This document shows, in pieces, positions 1 through 12,300 of a DNA stretch of 64,000 nucleotides. The stretch's first letter is position 1. Every line of letters begins with the position of its first letter. The DNA is from Burkholderiales bacterium JOSHI_001 (GTDB taxonomy: Bacteria > Pseudomonadota > Gammaproteobacteria > Burkholderiales > Burkholderiaceae_C). Under the pieces are notes generated by a model. The model worked only from the letters and a program-made list of their open reading frames with translations, was not told where the DNA came from and searched no databases. Location: the NCBI GenBank assembly GCA_000244995.1, contig CM001438.1, forward strand, positions 4,116,090-4,180,089, in the 5' to 3' direction. A program made the translations under genes and the position numbers.

Positions 1-2
1 CG

Positions 3-374
3 GCCGCCCTGTTCGGCCGCGTGTCGGTGGGCCAGGTGGCCACGGTCAAGCCCGACCTGGCCGGCATGGCCGCGCTGCAGGGCAACGTGGTGCTGGCCGA
101 CCGCTTCATCGACGCCGCCAGCAACACCTTCCGCGCCCGGGTGGAACTGCCCAACCCGGGCGGCCGCATCCCGGCCGGGCTGCGCTGCAAGGCCCAGTTC
201 GCGGCGGGCCCGCTGTCGCCGTCGGCCCCCTCGGCCGACATCGCCAGCGCCCCGGCGCCGGCGGTGGTGGCCCCGCGCAGCGCCGCCGCCCCCGTGGACC
301 CCCTGCCGCACCGCGGCCTGAAGCTGGCCAACGAGCTGGCCCTGCCCGACGCGTCCACCGCCAACCGGCGCTGA
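3..374 (+). CDS. Membrane-fusion/efflux periplasmic adaptor (C-terminal part)
   Basis: The reading frame is open from the first bases, so only about the last 123 residues of a longer protein are present. The visible part has the beta-strand pattern of HlyD/RND adaptor C-termini: a 'VSVGQVATV' segment, then 'FRARVELPNPGGRIPAGL', the usual place where the membrane-proximal domain closes, followed by an Ala/Pro-rich tail. Such adaptors bridge an inner-membrane transporter and a TolC-type outer-membrane channel. The stop lies 10 bp before the giant surface-protein gene on the same strand, so it is probably part of that protein's export system. That role is inferred from position; the transporter partner lies outside the window. 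Confidence 0.7.
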   Translation, partial: AALFGRVSVGQVATVKPDLAGMAALQGNVVLADRFIDAASNTFRARVELPNPGGRIPAGLRCKAQFAAGPLSPSAPSADIASAPAPAVVAPRSAAAPVDPLPHRGLKLANELALPDASTANRR

Positions 375-384
375 CGACCTGCGC

Positions 385-3300
385 ATGGCCGCCACCCCGC
401 GCCGCCGCCGGCCGCCCCGCATCGAGGAAATCGAGCCGCGGCTGCTGTACGCCGCCGACATGGCCGCGCTGTCGCCGGTGGCCGCGGCCTGGGCGCCCGC
501 CCACACCCGGCTGCTGAACGACGGCCTGGCCACCCACCCACTGAACCAGGCGCTGGACCAGCAACTGGGGGCGCTGCTGGCCGAGATGGGCAGCCAGCCG
601 CTGCCCGTGCTGACGCCTGAGTCAACGCCGCGCAGCACCGCCTCGCCCCGTGAGGTGGTGTTCATCGACGGCGCCCTGAAGGACGCCGACGACCTGGCGG
701 CCCGCTGGCGCCAGGCCGCCACCGAGCAGGGCCGCAACCTGGACGTGGTGCTGCTGGACCCGCGCCAGGACGGTGTGGCGCAGGTCAGCACCTGGCTGGC
801 GCAGGCGCAGCCGCTGCAGGCCATTCACCTGGTGAGCCATGGCGCCGCCGGCCAGGTGCGGCTGGGCAACGCGGTGCTGGACGCCAACACCCTGGACGCC
901 CGCAGCGCCGAACTGCAGGGCTGGGCGGCCCACCTGGCCGCAGGCGCCGACCTGATGGTCTACGGCTGCGACGTGGCCGCCAGTGCCGACGGGCAGGCCT
1001 TGATGGCCCGCCTGCGTGCCTTGACTGGCGCCGATGTGGCGGCCAGCCTGGACCGCAGCGGCGCTGCCGCGCTGGGTGGCAACTGGGGGCTGGAGTCGCG
1101 CCTGGGCGATGTGCAGGCCGACTGGGCCAGCGCCGCACCCTCCATCCAGGGCTGGCAGGGCACGCTGGCCACCTTCACCGTCACCAGCAATTCCGACACC
1201 AACACCGTCGGCACGCTGCGCTGGGCCATCAACCAGGCCAACAGCACCACGGGTGCCGACACCATCACGTTCAGCGGCGTCAGCAACATCAACCTGGGTG
1301 CGCTGCTGCCGCAGATCACCGACCAGGTCAGCATCAACGGCACCAGCGCCGGCGGCACCCCGGGCGTGACGATCAACGCCGGCGCAGTGACCATCGGCCT
1401 GGACCTGGTGGCCGGCAGCGACGGCAGCACGGTGCGCGGCCTGGTGCTGCAGAACTTCAGCTCCCGCGGCCTGTTCGTGGAAGGGGCGAAGAACATCACC
1501 ATCGCCGGCAACTACATCGGCACCGACGCCACCGGCAACTTCGCAGCAGGCAACTTCGTCGGCATCGACCTGTTCAACGCCGGCGGCAGCGTGGTGGGCG
1601 GCAGCGCCGCGGCCGACCGCAATGTCATCTCGGGCAACAACAACATCGGCCTGAACATCACGGGTGCCGGCTCCACCGGCATCGTGGTCAAGGGCAACTA
1701 CATCGGCACCACCGCCGCCGGCACGGGCGACCTGGGCAACACCAACCACGGCATTTACGTCAACGCGGCCTCGGGTGTCACCATCGGCGGCAGCGCCGCC
1801 GGTGAAGGCAACATCATCAGCGGCCAGAACTTCAGCGGCGTCACGCTGGACACGGGCGCCAGTGGTGTCACTGTGTTGGGCAACCTGATCGGCCTGAACG
1901 CTGCCGGCACCGGCACCATCGCCAACAGCAGCCACGGCATCTGGATCCTGGGCGCCAACAACACCATTGGCGGCACCAGCACCGGCGCGCGCAATGTCAT
2001 CTCGGGCAACGGTGTGCTGGGCATCCGTCTGTCGGGCGCCAGCGCCACGGGCAACACCATCCTGGGCAACTACATCGGCACCGGCGCCAACGGCACCACC
2101 GACCTGGGCAACGCCGAGGACGGCATCCAACTGGACACCGGCGCCAGCAACAACACCATCGGCGGCACCGCCACCGGCGCGCGAAACATCATCGCCGGCA
2201 ACAACAACGCCGGCATTGCACTGGACGATGCGGCCACCACTGGCAACATCATCCTGGGCAACTGGATCGGCGTGGGCAGCAATGGCACGACGCTGCTGGC
2301 CAATTCCCACAACGGCATCAACGTGAACAGCGCCACGGGCACCTTGATCGGCGACGGCAGCGTGGCCGGGCGCAACGTGGTGGCGGGCAACACCCTGCAC
2401 GGCGTGGGTGTGGTCAATGCAAGCGGCACCGCCATCCGCGGCAATTGGCTGGTCAACAACGGCTGGGACGGCGTCAACGTCAACGGCACCAGCAGTGGCA
2501 CCGTGGTCGGCGGCACCACCGGCGCCGAGGGCAACCTGATCGCGTACAACGGCTTCAGAGGCATTCTGGTCACGGCGACGCCCGCCAATGCCGCAGCGAT
2601 CCTGGCCAACCAGATCTACGCCAACGGCGACATCGGCATCGACCTGGCCAACAATGGCTACGACGTCAACGACGCGTTGGACCCCGACAGCGGCCCCAAC
2701 GGCCTGCAGAACTACCCCGTGCTCGCCAGCGCCGCGTCCAGCACCAGCGGCACCACCATCGTTGGCTCGCTCAACTCGAACGCCGGCCAGACCTATCGCA
2801 TCGACTTCTACACCAACCCGCAGAACAACCCCGAAGGCAGCCACGGCGAAGGCCAGCGCTGGCTGGGCAGCACCACGGTCACCACCGACGGCAGCGGCAA
2901 TGCCAACTTCAACACCGCGCTGAGCAACGTGTGGGTCAACCACGGCGACGAAGTCACCGCCACGGCCACGCGCGACCTGGGCGGCGGCAACTACGGCGGC
3001 AGTTCGGAATTCGCGCTCAACATCTCCGCCACCGCCAGCGGCGTGGTGGTGGTGGACACCACCAGCGACAGCTATGACGCCGGCGTGGCCAGCGGCTCGG
3101 TGACGATCACCACGCTGGGCACCAGCCGCGGCGGCGACGGCAGGATCAGCCTGCGCGAGGCCCTTTTCGCCACCAACAACACCGCCAACGGCGCGTCACC
3201 CGACCGCATCGTGTTCGCCATTCCGCCGAACATCGAATCGGGCAACTACAACACCGCCAGCGTCGTCACGCGCACGATCCGTCTGGCGTCGCTGCTGCCC

Positions 3301-6300
3301 GACGTGTCCCAGGCGGTGGTCATCGACGCCAGCTCGGACGCCAGCTTCACGGCCAACGGCAACCGCCCTGCCATCGTGCTCAGCGGCGACACCAACAACG
3401 ACGGCACAGCCGACATCCAGGACGGCCTGCGCATCTGGGGTGCCACGTCCGGCGGCAGCACGGTGCGCGGCCTGGTCATCCAGCGCTTCACGCAGGACGC
3501 CATCGACATCGCCTCCAGCAACGGCAACACCGTGGCCGGCAACTGGATCGGGCTGGACACCGCCGGCACCGCCGCCGCGGGCAACCAGCAGGGCGTGAAC
3601 GTCTGGAACTCGTCGGGCAACACCATCGGCGGCACCGGAGCACTGGACGGCAATGTGATCTCGGGCAACAGCGGCCCCGGCATCTACATCGGCACCGACA
3701 ACGGCAGCGGCGGCAGCAACCTGATCGTCGGCAACCGCATCGGCACCAATGCCGCCGGCACGGCGGCAGTGGGCAACCTGAGCCAGGGCATCCTGCTGTC
3801 CACCGCCGGCAACACCGTCGGCGGCACCAGCGCCGCCGCGCGCAACATCGTTTCCGGCAACGCCAACGCCGGCGTCTACATCATCAATGCCGCGGCAACG
3901 GGCAACGTGGTGATCGGCAACTACATCGGCACCGACGCCAGCGGCACCGCCGACATCAACGGCAGCGCCCAGGCGGGCGGCACCAGCGGCGTGGTGGTGG
4001 ATTTCGGCGCCAGCAACAACCGCATCGGCACCAACGCCGACGGCAGCAACGACGCGGCCGAGCGCAACATCATCTCCGGCAACAACTGGTACGGGCTGGA
4101 GTTCCTGGGCATCGGCACCACGGGCAACGTGGCGCAGGGCAACTACATCGGCACCGACGTGACCGGCCAGGTGGCCCTGGGCAACAGCGGTGGCGGCCTG
4201 TCCTTCTGGGGCGGGGCCTCGGGCAACCGCGCCGGCGGCGGCGCCACGGGCGCCGGCAACGTGATCTCAGGCAACCTCACCGGCGTGCTGCTGGCCCAAG
4301 GCGTCAGCAACAACCGGGTGCAGGGCAACCTGATCGGCCTGGCCGCCGATGGCAGCACGGCCCTGGGCAACACCGGCGCGGGCGTGTACTTCTACAACGG
4401 CGGCACCGGCAATGCCGTGACCGGCAACCTCATCGGCACCGACGGTGACGGCAGCAACGACGCGGCCGAGCGCAATGTCATCGCCGCCAACGTCACCGGC
4501 GTGGCCCTGGTCAACTCGGAAGTCAGCGGCAACACGGTGGCGGGCAACTACATCGGCACCGACGCCAGCGGCACGCTGGACCGTGGCAACAGCAGCGCGG
4601 GCGTTCTGCTGCAGGGCGGCGCCAACGGCAACACGGTGGGCGGCTCACTGGCCGTGCAGCGCAACCTGATTTCGGGCAACGGCCAGGACGGCATCCGGGT
4701 GGTCGACGAGGCCAGCGACGGCAACCTGTTGCGCGGCAACTGGGTGGGCGTGAACGCCACCGGCACGGCCACGCTGGGCAATGACGGTGACGGCATCTTC
4801 ATCAACGCGGGCGCCGACAACACGGTGGTGGGCGGCAGTGGCGCCGCCGAGGGCAACTGGGTGGCCGGCAATGGCATCGTCGGCATCGAGGTGGACGGCG
4901 CATCCACCGGCACGGTGATCCAGGGCAACCGCATCGGGACCGACCTGGCCGGCACCGCCAACTGGGGCCAGCAGCAAAACGGCCTGCTGCTGGAGGGTGG
5001 CGCCAGCAACACGCTGGTGGGCGGCACCAGCGCGGCCGCGGCCAACACCATCGCCTTCAACGGCCAAGGCGGTGTCTGGGGCGCCGGCATCTCAGTGGCG
5101 GGCACCGCTGGCGCCGGCAACAGCTTCCTGGGCAACCGTGTCTACGGCAGCGTGGGCCTGGGCATCGACCTGGGCAGCACCGGGGTGAACGCCAACGACA
5201 GCGGCGACGCCGACACCGGCGCCAACAACCTGCAGAACTTCCCGGTGCTGGCCAGTGCGCGCACCAACGCCAGCAACCAGCTGATCTTGACCGGCACGCT
5301 CAACAGCACCGCCAACAGCTTTTACCGCATCGAGTTCTTCGCCAACACCTCGCAAGACGGCACCGGCTACGGCGAAGGCCAGACCTACCTGGGCTTTGCC
5401 AACGTGGCCACCGACGGCAGCGGCAACGCCACGATCAGCACCACGCTCGGCGTCAACGTGGCTGTGGGCACGTACATCAGCGCAACGGCCACCAAGAGCG
5501 ACGCCACCTACAGCAGCTTCACCGACACCTCCGAATTCGGCCGCAACGTCTACGCCACCGCCACCACCAACCCGGCCCTGGTGGTGGACACCACCGCCGA
5601 CACCCTGGACGGCGACGCCACCAGCATCAGTACCCTCCTGGCCAACAAGGGCGCAGACGGCTTCATCAGTCTGCGCGAGGCCATCACCGCGGCCAACAAC
5701 ACCGCCAACACCGGCACGGCCGACGTCATTCGCTTCAACATCGCCAGCGCGCTGGTGAACGGTGCCCACACCATCACGCTGCTGAGTGACCTGCCCTCGC
5801 TGGGCGAAGCGGTGGTGATCGACGGCAGCAGCGAGCCCGATTTCGCCGGCGCCCCGGTGGTGCAGCTGACCGATGGCGGCGCGTCCACCACCGTCGGCCT
5901 CACCCTGGCTGGCAGCGGCAGCACGGTGCGCGGCCTGTCCATCACCGGCTTCAACGGCCAGGGCCTGCTGGTGTCCGGCAACAACAACGTGGTGGCGGGC
6001 AACTGGATCGGCATGGCGCCCAATGGCAGCGCGCCGGCCCAGTACAACTACCACGGCATCGTCATCAACGGCAGCGGCAACCTCGTGGGCGGCAGCAGCG
6101 CCGCCGATCGCAACGTGATCGGCTACGCCGACTACTCGGGCATCACGCTCAATGGTGGCGGCGCCACCAACAACCGCATCAGCGGCAACTACATCGGCCT
6201 GCTGGCCGACGGCAGCACGCCGGCCACGATGTGGAACTACGCCTTCGGCCTGTTCAACAACGCCAACGGCAACATCATCGGCACCAACGGGGACGGCGCG

Positions 6301-9300
6301 GGCGACGCGGGTGAAGGCAATGTCATCGGCGGCGGCTGGACGTCGCTGGGCAATGGCGGCCTGACCACGCTGACCGTGGCCGGCAACCGCTTCGGCCTGA
6401 CCGCCGCAGGCGCCGTGTCCGCAGGCGGCGGCGGCTACCTGGAGGTGACCAATGGCACCACAGTGCGCATCGGCACCAACGGCGACGGCAACAGCGACGC
6501 GCTGGAGGCCAACGTCTTCGCCGGGCCGCTGGTCATCACCGGGGCGGTGAGCGACCTGTCAATTGCCGGCAACTTCATCGGCGTGGCCGCCGATGGCAGC
6601 ACCGCCCTGGGCAATGGCAGCGCCGGCGTCGTGGTCAGCGGCAACGCCATCGGCAGCATCGGCGGCACCAGCGCCGCCCTGGCCAACGCCATTGCCTTCA
6701 ACGGCGGCGACGGCATTGAAGTCACCGGCAGCGGCGCTTCGGTGCGCATCCTGCGCAACGCGATCTACGACAACGCTGGGCAGGGCATCGACCTGGGGAT
6801 TGTCGGCGTCACCAGCAACGATGCCGGCGACACCGACACCGGCGCCAACAACCTGCAGAACTTCCCGGTGCTGACCACGGCACGCACCAACGCCAGCAAC
6901 CAGCTCATCCTGGCCGGCACGCTGAACAGCACGGCCAACAGCTTCTACCGCGTCGAATTCTTCAGCAACACCAGCCCAGACGCCAGCGGTAATGGCGAAG
7001 GCCAGACCTACCTGGGCTTTGCCAATGTAGCCACCGACGGCAGCGGCAACGCCACGATCAGCACCTCGCTCGGCGTCAACGCGGCTGTGGGCACGTACAT
7101 CAGCGCCACGGCCACCAAGAGCGACGCCACCTACAGCAGCTTCACCGACACCTCCGAATTCGGCCGCAACGTCTACGCCACCGCCACCACCAACCCGGCC
7201 CTGGTGGTGGACACCACCGCCGACACCCTGGACGGCGACGCCACCAGCATCAGCACCCTTCTGGCCAACAAGGGCGCTGACGGCTTGATCAGCCTGCGCG
7301 AGGCCATCACCGCGGCCAACAACACCGCCAACACCGGCACGGCCGACGTCATCCAGTTCAACATCGCCGGCGCGCTGGTGAACGGTGCCCACACCATCAC
7401 GCTGCTGAGCGACCTGCCTTGGCTGACTGAAGCGTTGGTGATCGACGGCAGCAGCGAGCCCGACTACGCCGTGGGCGCACCGCGTGTCGTTCTGGACGGC
7501 AACCTGGTCGCTGGCACCGGGCTGAGCATCCAGGCCAGCAACACCACGGTGCGCGGCCTGGTGCTGCAACGTTTTGCCGGCCGTGGCATCGAGGTCTTCA
7601 ATGGCGCGGCCAATGTCCACATTGTCGGCAACCACATCGGCACCGACGTCACCGGCCTGCTGGCGCAGGGCAACGGCCTCTGGGGCATCGATGTCACAGG
7701 CGCAGGCCCCGGCCTGCTGATCGGCGGCAACACGGCCGCCGACAGCAATGTCATCGGCAGCAACCTGGGTTGGGGCGGAATCGCCATCAACAACACCTTG
7801 GGGGCCACCGTCACAGGCAACTACATCGGCGTGGGGGCGGACGGGGTCACGGCCCTGGGCAACGGCGTTGGCGTGCTGCTGCTCAACACCACCACCGGCG
7901 CACGCATCGGTGGCACCACCGCAGCGGAGCGGAACGTCATCGCCCACAACACCGGCAGCGGTGTGGCGGTGTGGTCTGGGGGCAGCACCGCCGCGCTGCT
8001 GGGCAATGCCATCCACGACAACGCGGGCCAGGGCATCGACCTGCAATGGGACGGCCTGACCCAGGCCAACGACGCCGGTGACGTCGACAACCTGCAGAAC
8101 TTCCCGGTGCTGGCCAGCGCATACACCAACGCCAGCAACCAGCTCATGCTGACCGGCACGCTCAACAGCAGCGCCAACAGCTTCTACCGCATCGAGTTCT
8201 TCGCCAGCCCCAGCCAGGACGGTTCGGGCCACGGCGAAGGCAGCACCTACCTGGGTTTTGCCAACGTGGCCAGCGACGGCAGCGGCAACGCCAGCATCAG
8301 CACCACGCTGACCGCCAACGTGGCGGTGGGCAGCTTCATCAGCGCCACGGCCACGAAGAGCGACGCCGCTTACACCAGCTTCACCGACACCTCGGAGTTC
8401 TCCGCCAACCTGGCCGCCACGGCAATCAACACCGCGCCGACCGGCAGCGACGGCAGCGTCAGCGGCACCGAGGACCAACCCTACACCTTCAGCACTGCCA
8501 ACTTCGGCTACAGCGACACCGACGGCGATGCCCTGCTGCAAGTGTGGGTGGACACCCTGCCCGGCACCGGCACGCTGCGGCTGAGCGGTGCGGCCCTGGC
8601 TGCCGGCAGCGCGGTGACGGCCAGCGACATCAACGCCGGCCGGCTGACCTACCACCCCGCGACCGACGCCGCCGGCGCCAGCGTGGCCAGTTTCAGCTTC
8701 CGGGTGCAGGACAGCGGCGGCACGCTCGGCGGCGGCGCCGACACCGACGCCAGCGCCAACACCCTGGTGATCAACCTGGCGGCGGTGAACGACGCCCCCA
8801 GCTTCACCAACGGCGCCGGCAGCGGCCGGGTGGTGAGCAGCATCACGGCTGAATCCGACTCGGCCGGCGCCACGCTGGTGCAGCCCGATGGCCGCATCGT
8901 GGTGGCCGGCGGCTACAACAGCGGCGGCGTCGGCAACGCCTTCCTTGCGCGCTACAACAACGACGGCACGCTGGACCCCAGCTTCGGCAGCGCCGGCACC
9001 TTGCGCCTGTCGTTGTCGCCCGGCCACGATGGGTTCAGCGCGCTGGTGCGCCAGGCCGACGGCAAGCTGCTGGCCGCCGGCAGCGCTCAAAACGGCAGCC
9101 AGTACAACTTCCTGGTGGTGCGTTTCAACACCGACGGCTCGCTGGACAGCAGCTTCGGCACAGGCGGCGCGGTGCAGATCGACTTTGCCGGCAGCGACGA
9201 CATCGCGCGCAGCATCGCGCTGCAAGGCGACGGCAAGATCGTGGTCGGCGGCGAAGCCACGCTGGGCGCGCCGCGCGACTTCGCCGTGGTGCGGCTGAAC

Positions 9301-12300
9301 ACCGACGGCAGCCTGGACACCAGCTTCAGCGGTGACGGCCGCGCCAGCGCCAGCATTGCCGCCGGCAGCGACGACCAGGCCAACGCGCTGCTGCTGCAGG
9401 CCGACGGCCGCATCGTGCTGGCCGGCATCACCGACAGCGGCGGCAGCCTGGACGCGGCGCTGGTGCGCTTCAACACCGACGGCAGCCTGGACGCCGGCTT
9501 CGACGGCGACGGCATCCGCACCCTGGCCATCGGCACCGGTTATGACCAGGCCGTGGCGCTGGCTCAGCAGGGCGACGGCCGGCTGCTGGTGGCCGGCGAC
9601 TCGATGATCGCCGGCACGCCCGACATCACGCTGGTGCGACTGAACAGCGACGGCAGCCTGGACGCCAGCTTCGGCAGCGGTGGTGTGGTCACCACAGCGG
9701 TGGGCGCGTCCTTCGACTACGCCAAGGCCATGGCCCTGCAGGCCGACGGCCGCATCGTGGTGGTGGGTGAAGCCTTCAACGGCAGCAACAACGACGTGGC
9801 CGTGCTGCGCTTCACCAGCACGGGCGCGCTGGACACCAGCTTCAGCGGCGACGGCAAGCTGACCACCGCTGTGGGCAGCGCCACCGATTCCGGCGCCGCC
9901 GTGGCGCTGCAGGCCGACGGCAGCATCGTGGTGGCCGGCCGGGCCGACTTTGCCAGCAGCGACACCGCGCTGCTGCGCTACACCGCCGACGGCACCGCCG
10001 ACCCCCACTTCGGCGCCACCGCCACCCTGGGCGGCACGGTGGCCTACACCGAAGGTGCCGCGGCGGTGGTGCTGGACACCGACGTCCTGGTCTCCGATGC
10101 TGAACTGAGCACGGCCGACAACTTCAACGGCGCCACGCTCAGCTTGGCCCGCCATGGCGGTGCGAACGCCCAGGACGCGCTGGCCTTCGACGGCACCAAC
10201 GTCACCACCAGCGGCGCCAATTTGCTGGTGGGTGGCGTGCAGGTGGGCACCTACAACTTCACCGGCGGCGAGATGGTGGTCAGCTTCGGTGCCAACGCCA
10301 CGCAGGCGCGCGTGAACACGCTGATGCGCAACATCGTCTACTGGAACACCAGCGACGCACCGCCGGCCAGCGTGCAGATCGACTGGGCCTTCAGCGACGG
10401 CAACACGGGCGCGCAAGGCAGCGGCGGGGCGCTGCAAGCCACGGGCAGCACGACGGTGAGCATCTCCGCGGTGAACGATGCGCCGGTGCTGAGCAACGGC
10501 GGCTCGGTGGGCGCGGGTGAAGACAGTGGAGGCAACCCCTTCTTCGGCGTGGCCACCGTGGCCGATGTGGACAGCACCGACTTTGCCGGTGGTGTGCTCA
10601 GCGCCAGCGTCAGCGCGGGGGGCGAGAGCACCGACCAGTTGACGCTGCTGGCCATCGGCGGCGTCTCGCTGGCCGGTGCCGACGTGCGGGTGAGCGGGGT
10701 GACGGTGGGCACCTGGTCCGGCGGCACCGGCGGCACGCCCCTGGTGGTGAATTTCAATGCCAACGCGCAGACGGCGCAGGTGCAAGCGGTCTACCAGTCG
10801 ATCACCTTCAGCACGTCCTCGAACGCGCCGGCAACAGGCCTGCGCACGATCTCGGTGGGGCTCACCGACGGTGACGGCGGCACCAGCAACACCGCCACCG
10901 GGCTGGTGAACCTGAGCAGCACAAGCAATGACGCGCCGACTTTCAGCAACTTGAACGGCACCCCCACTTTCACCGAGGGTGGTGCGGCAGTGGTGCTGGA
11001 TGCCGATGTGTCGGTGTTCGACGCCGAGCTGGCCGCGGCCAACAGCTTTGCCGGTGCCACGCTGTTCGTGTCACGCAACGGGGCTGCCAGCGCGCAGGAT
11101 GTCTTTGGCGCCAGCGGCACCCTGGGTGCGTTGACCGAAGGTGGCGCCCTCGTGGTGGGGGGCACCACGGTGGGCGCGGTGCTGCAGAACAGCGCCGGCC
11201 TGCTGGCACTGTCGTTCACCGCGGACGCGACACCGGCGCGGCTGGACCAGGTGATGCAGCAGGTCACCTACGCCAACGCCAGCGACGCCCCGCCGGCCAG
11301 CGTGCAGCTGCGGTGGATCTTCAACGACGGCAACAGCGGCGCCCAGGGCATCGGCGGCAGCCTGGCGGCCAGCGGCAGCACCACAGTCACCATCATCGCG
11401 ACCAACGACCCGCCGGTGATCGTGCCAATCGCGCCGGACCCGACGTTCATCGAAGGCGGCCCACCCCAGTTGATTGATGCCACGGGCACGATCAGCGATG
11501 CCGATTCGATGGACTTCGACGGCGGAGTATTGATCGTGTCCATTTCGGCAAATGGTTCCCCAGACGACCGATTGATGCTTAGGAACTGGGGAACCGGTCC
11601 GGGGCAGGTCGGCGTTTCTGGCAGCAACGTGACCTACGAAGGCACGGTGATCGGCACCGTCAGCGGCGGCACGAACGGGAATGCCTTGTTTGTGTCATTC
11701 AACACCAGCGCAAGTGCAACGGCAGTGCAGGAGGTCTACCGGAGCATCCAGTTCGACAACCTGAGCGACGTGCCCTCGACCGCGACACGCGGAATCTACG
11801 TCGAGCTCTCCGACGGAGACGGCGAAGCGGCCAATCCGCAAATCAGGCTGGTCAATGTCCAGGCGCTCAACGATGCACCGGTCAACACGCTGCCGGCCAG
11901 TTTCACGGTGGCCGAGGACACCCTCACGGTTCTCGGCGGTGTCAGCATTGCCGACATCGACGCTGCCGGCAGCCTGGTCACCAGCCGGCTGCAGGTGGAT
12001 GCCGGGGCGTTGAACATCACCCTGGCAGGCGCCACGGTGATTTCCGCAGGCAGCAACGCCAGCGCGGACCTCTCCCTGCGCGGCACGGTGGCCGACATCA
12101 ACGCCACCCTGGCCAGCCTGAGCTACACGGGCGCGGCAAACGCTCATGGCGTGGCCGCCGCGACGCTGACGCTGACGACGGACGACGGCGGCAACACCGG
12201 AACGGGCGGGGCGCTGCAGGACGTGCGCGCGGCCAGCATCACCATCACGCCGGTGAACGACGCGCCGGTGCTGGTGCAGCAGCCCGGCGGCGGCACCTAC

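Noticed and set aside
1400-8100. Regularly spaced short repeats in the giant gene considered as a CRISPR-like array.
   Set aside because: They are in frame, degenerate and encode beta-helix rungs ('GNYIGT'); there are no constant repeats with unique spacers and no cas genes.
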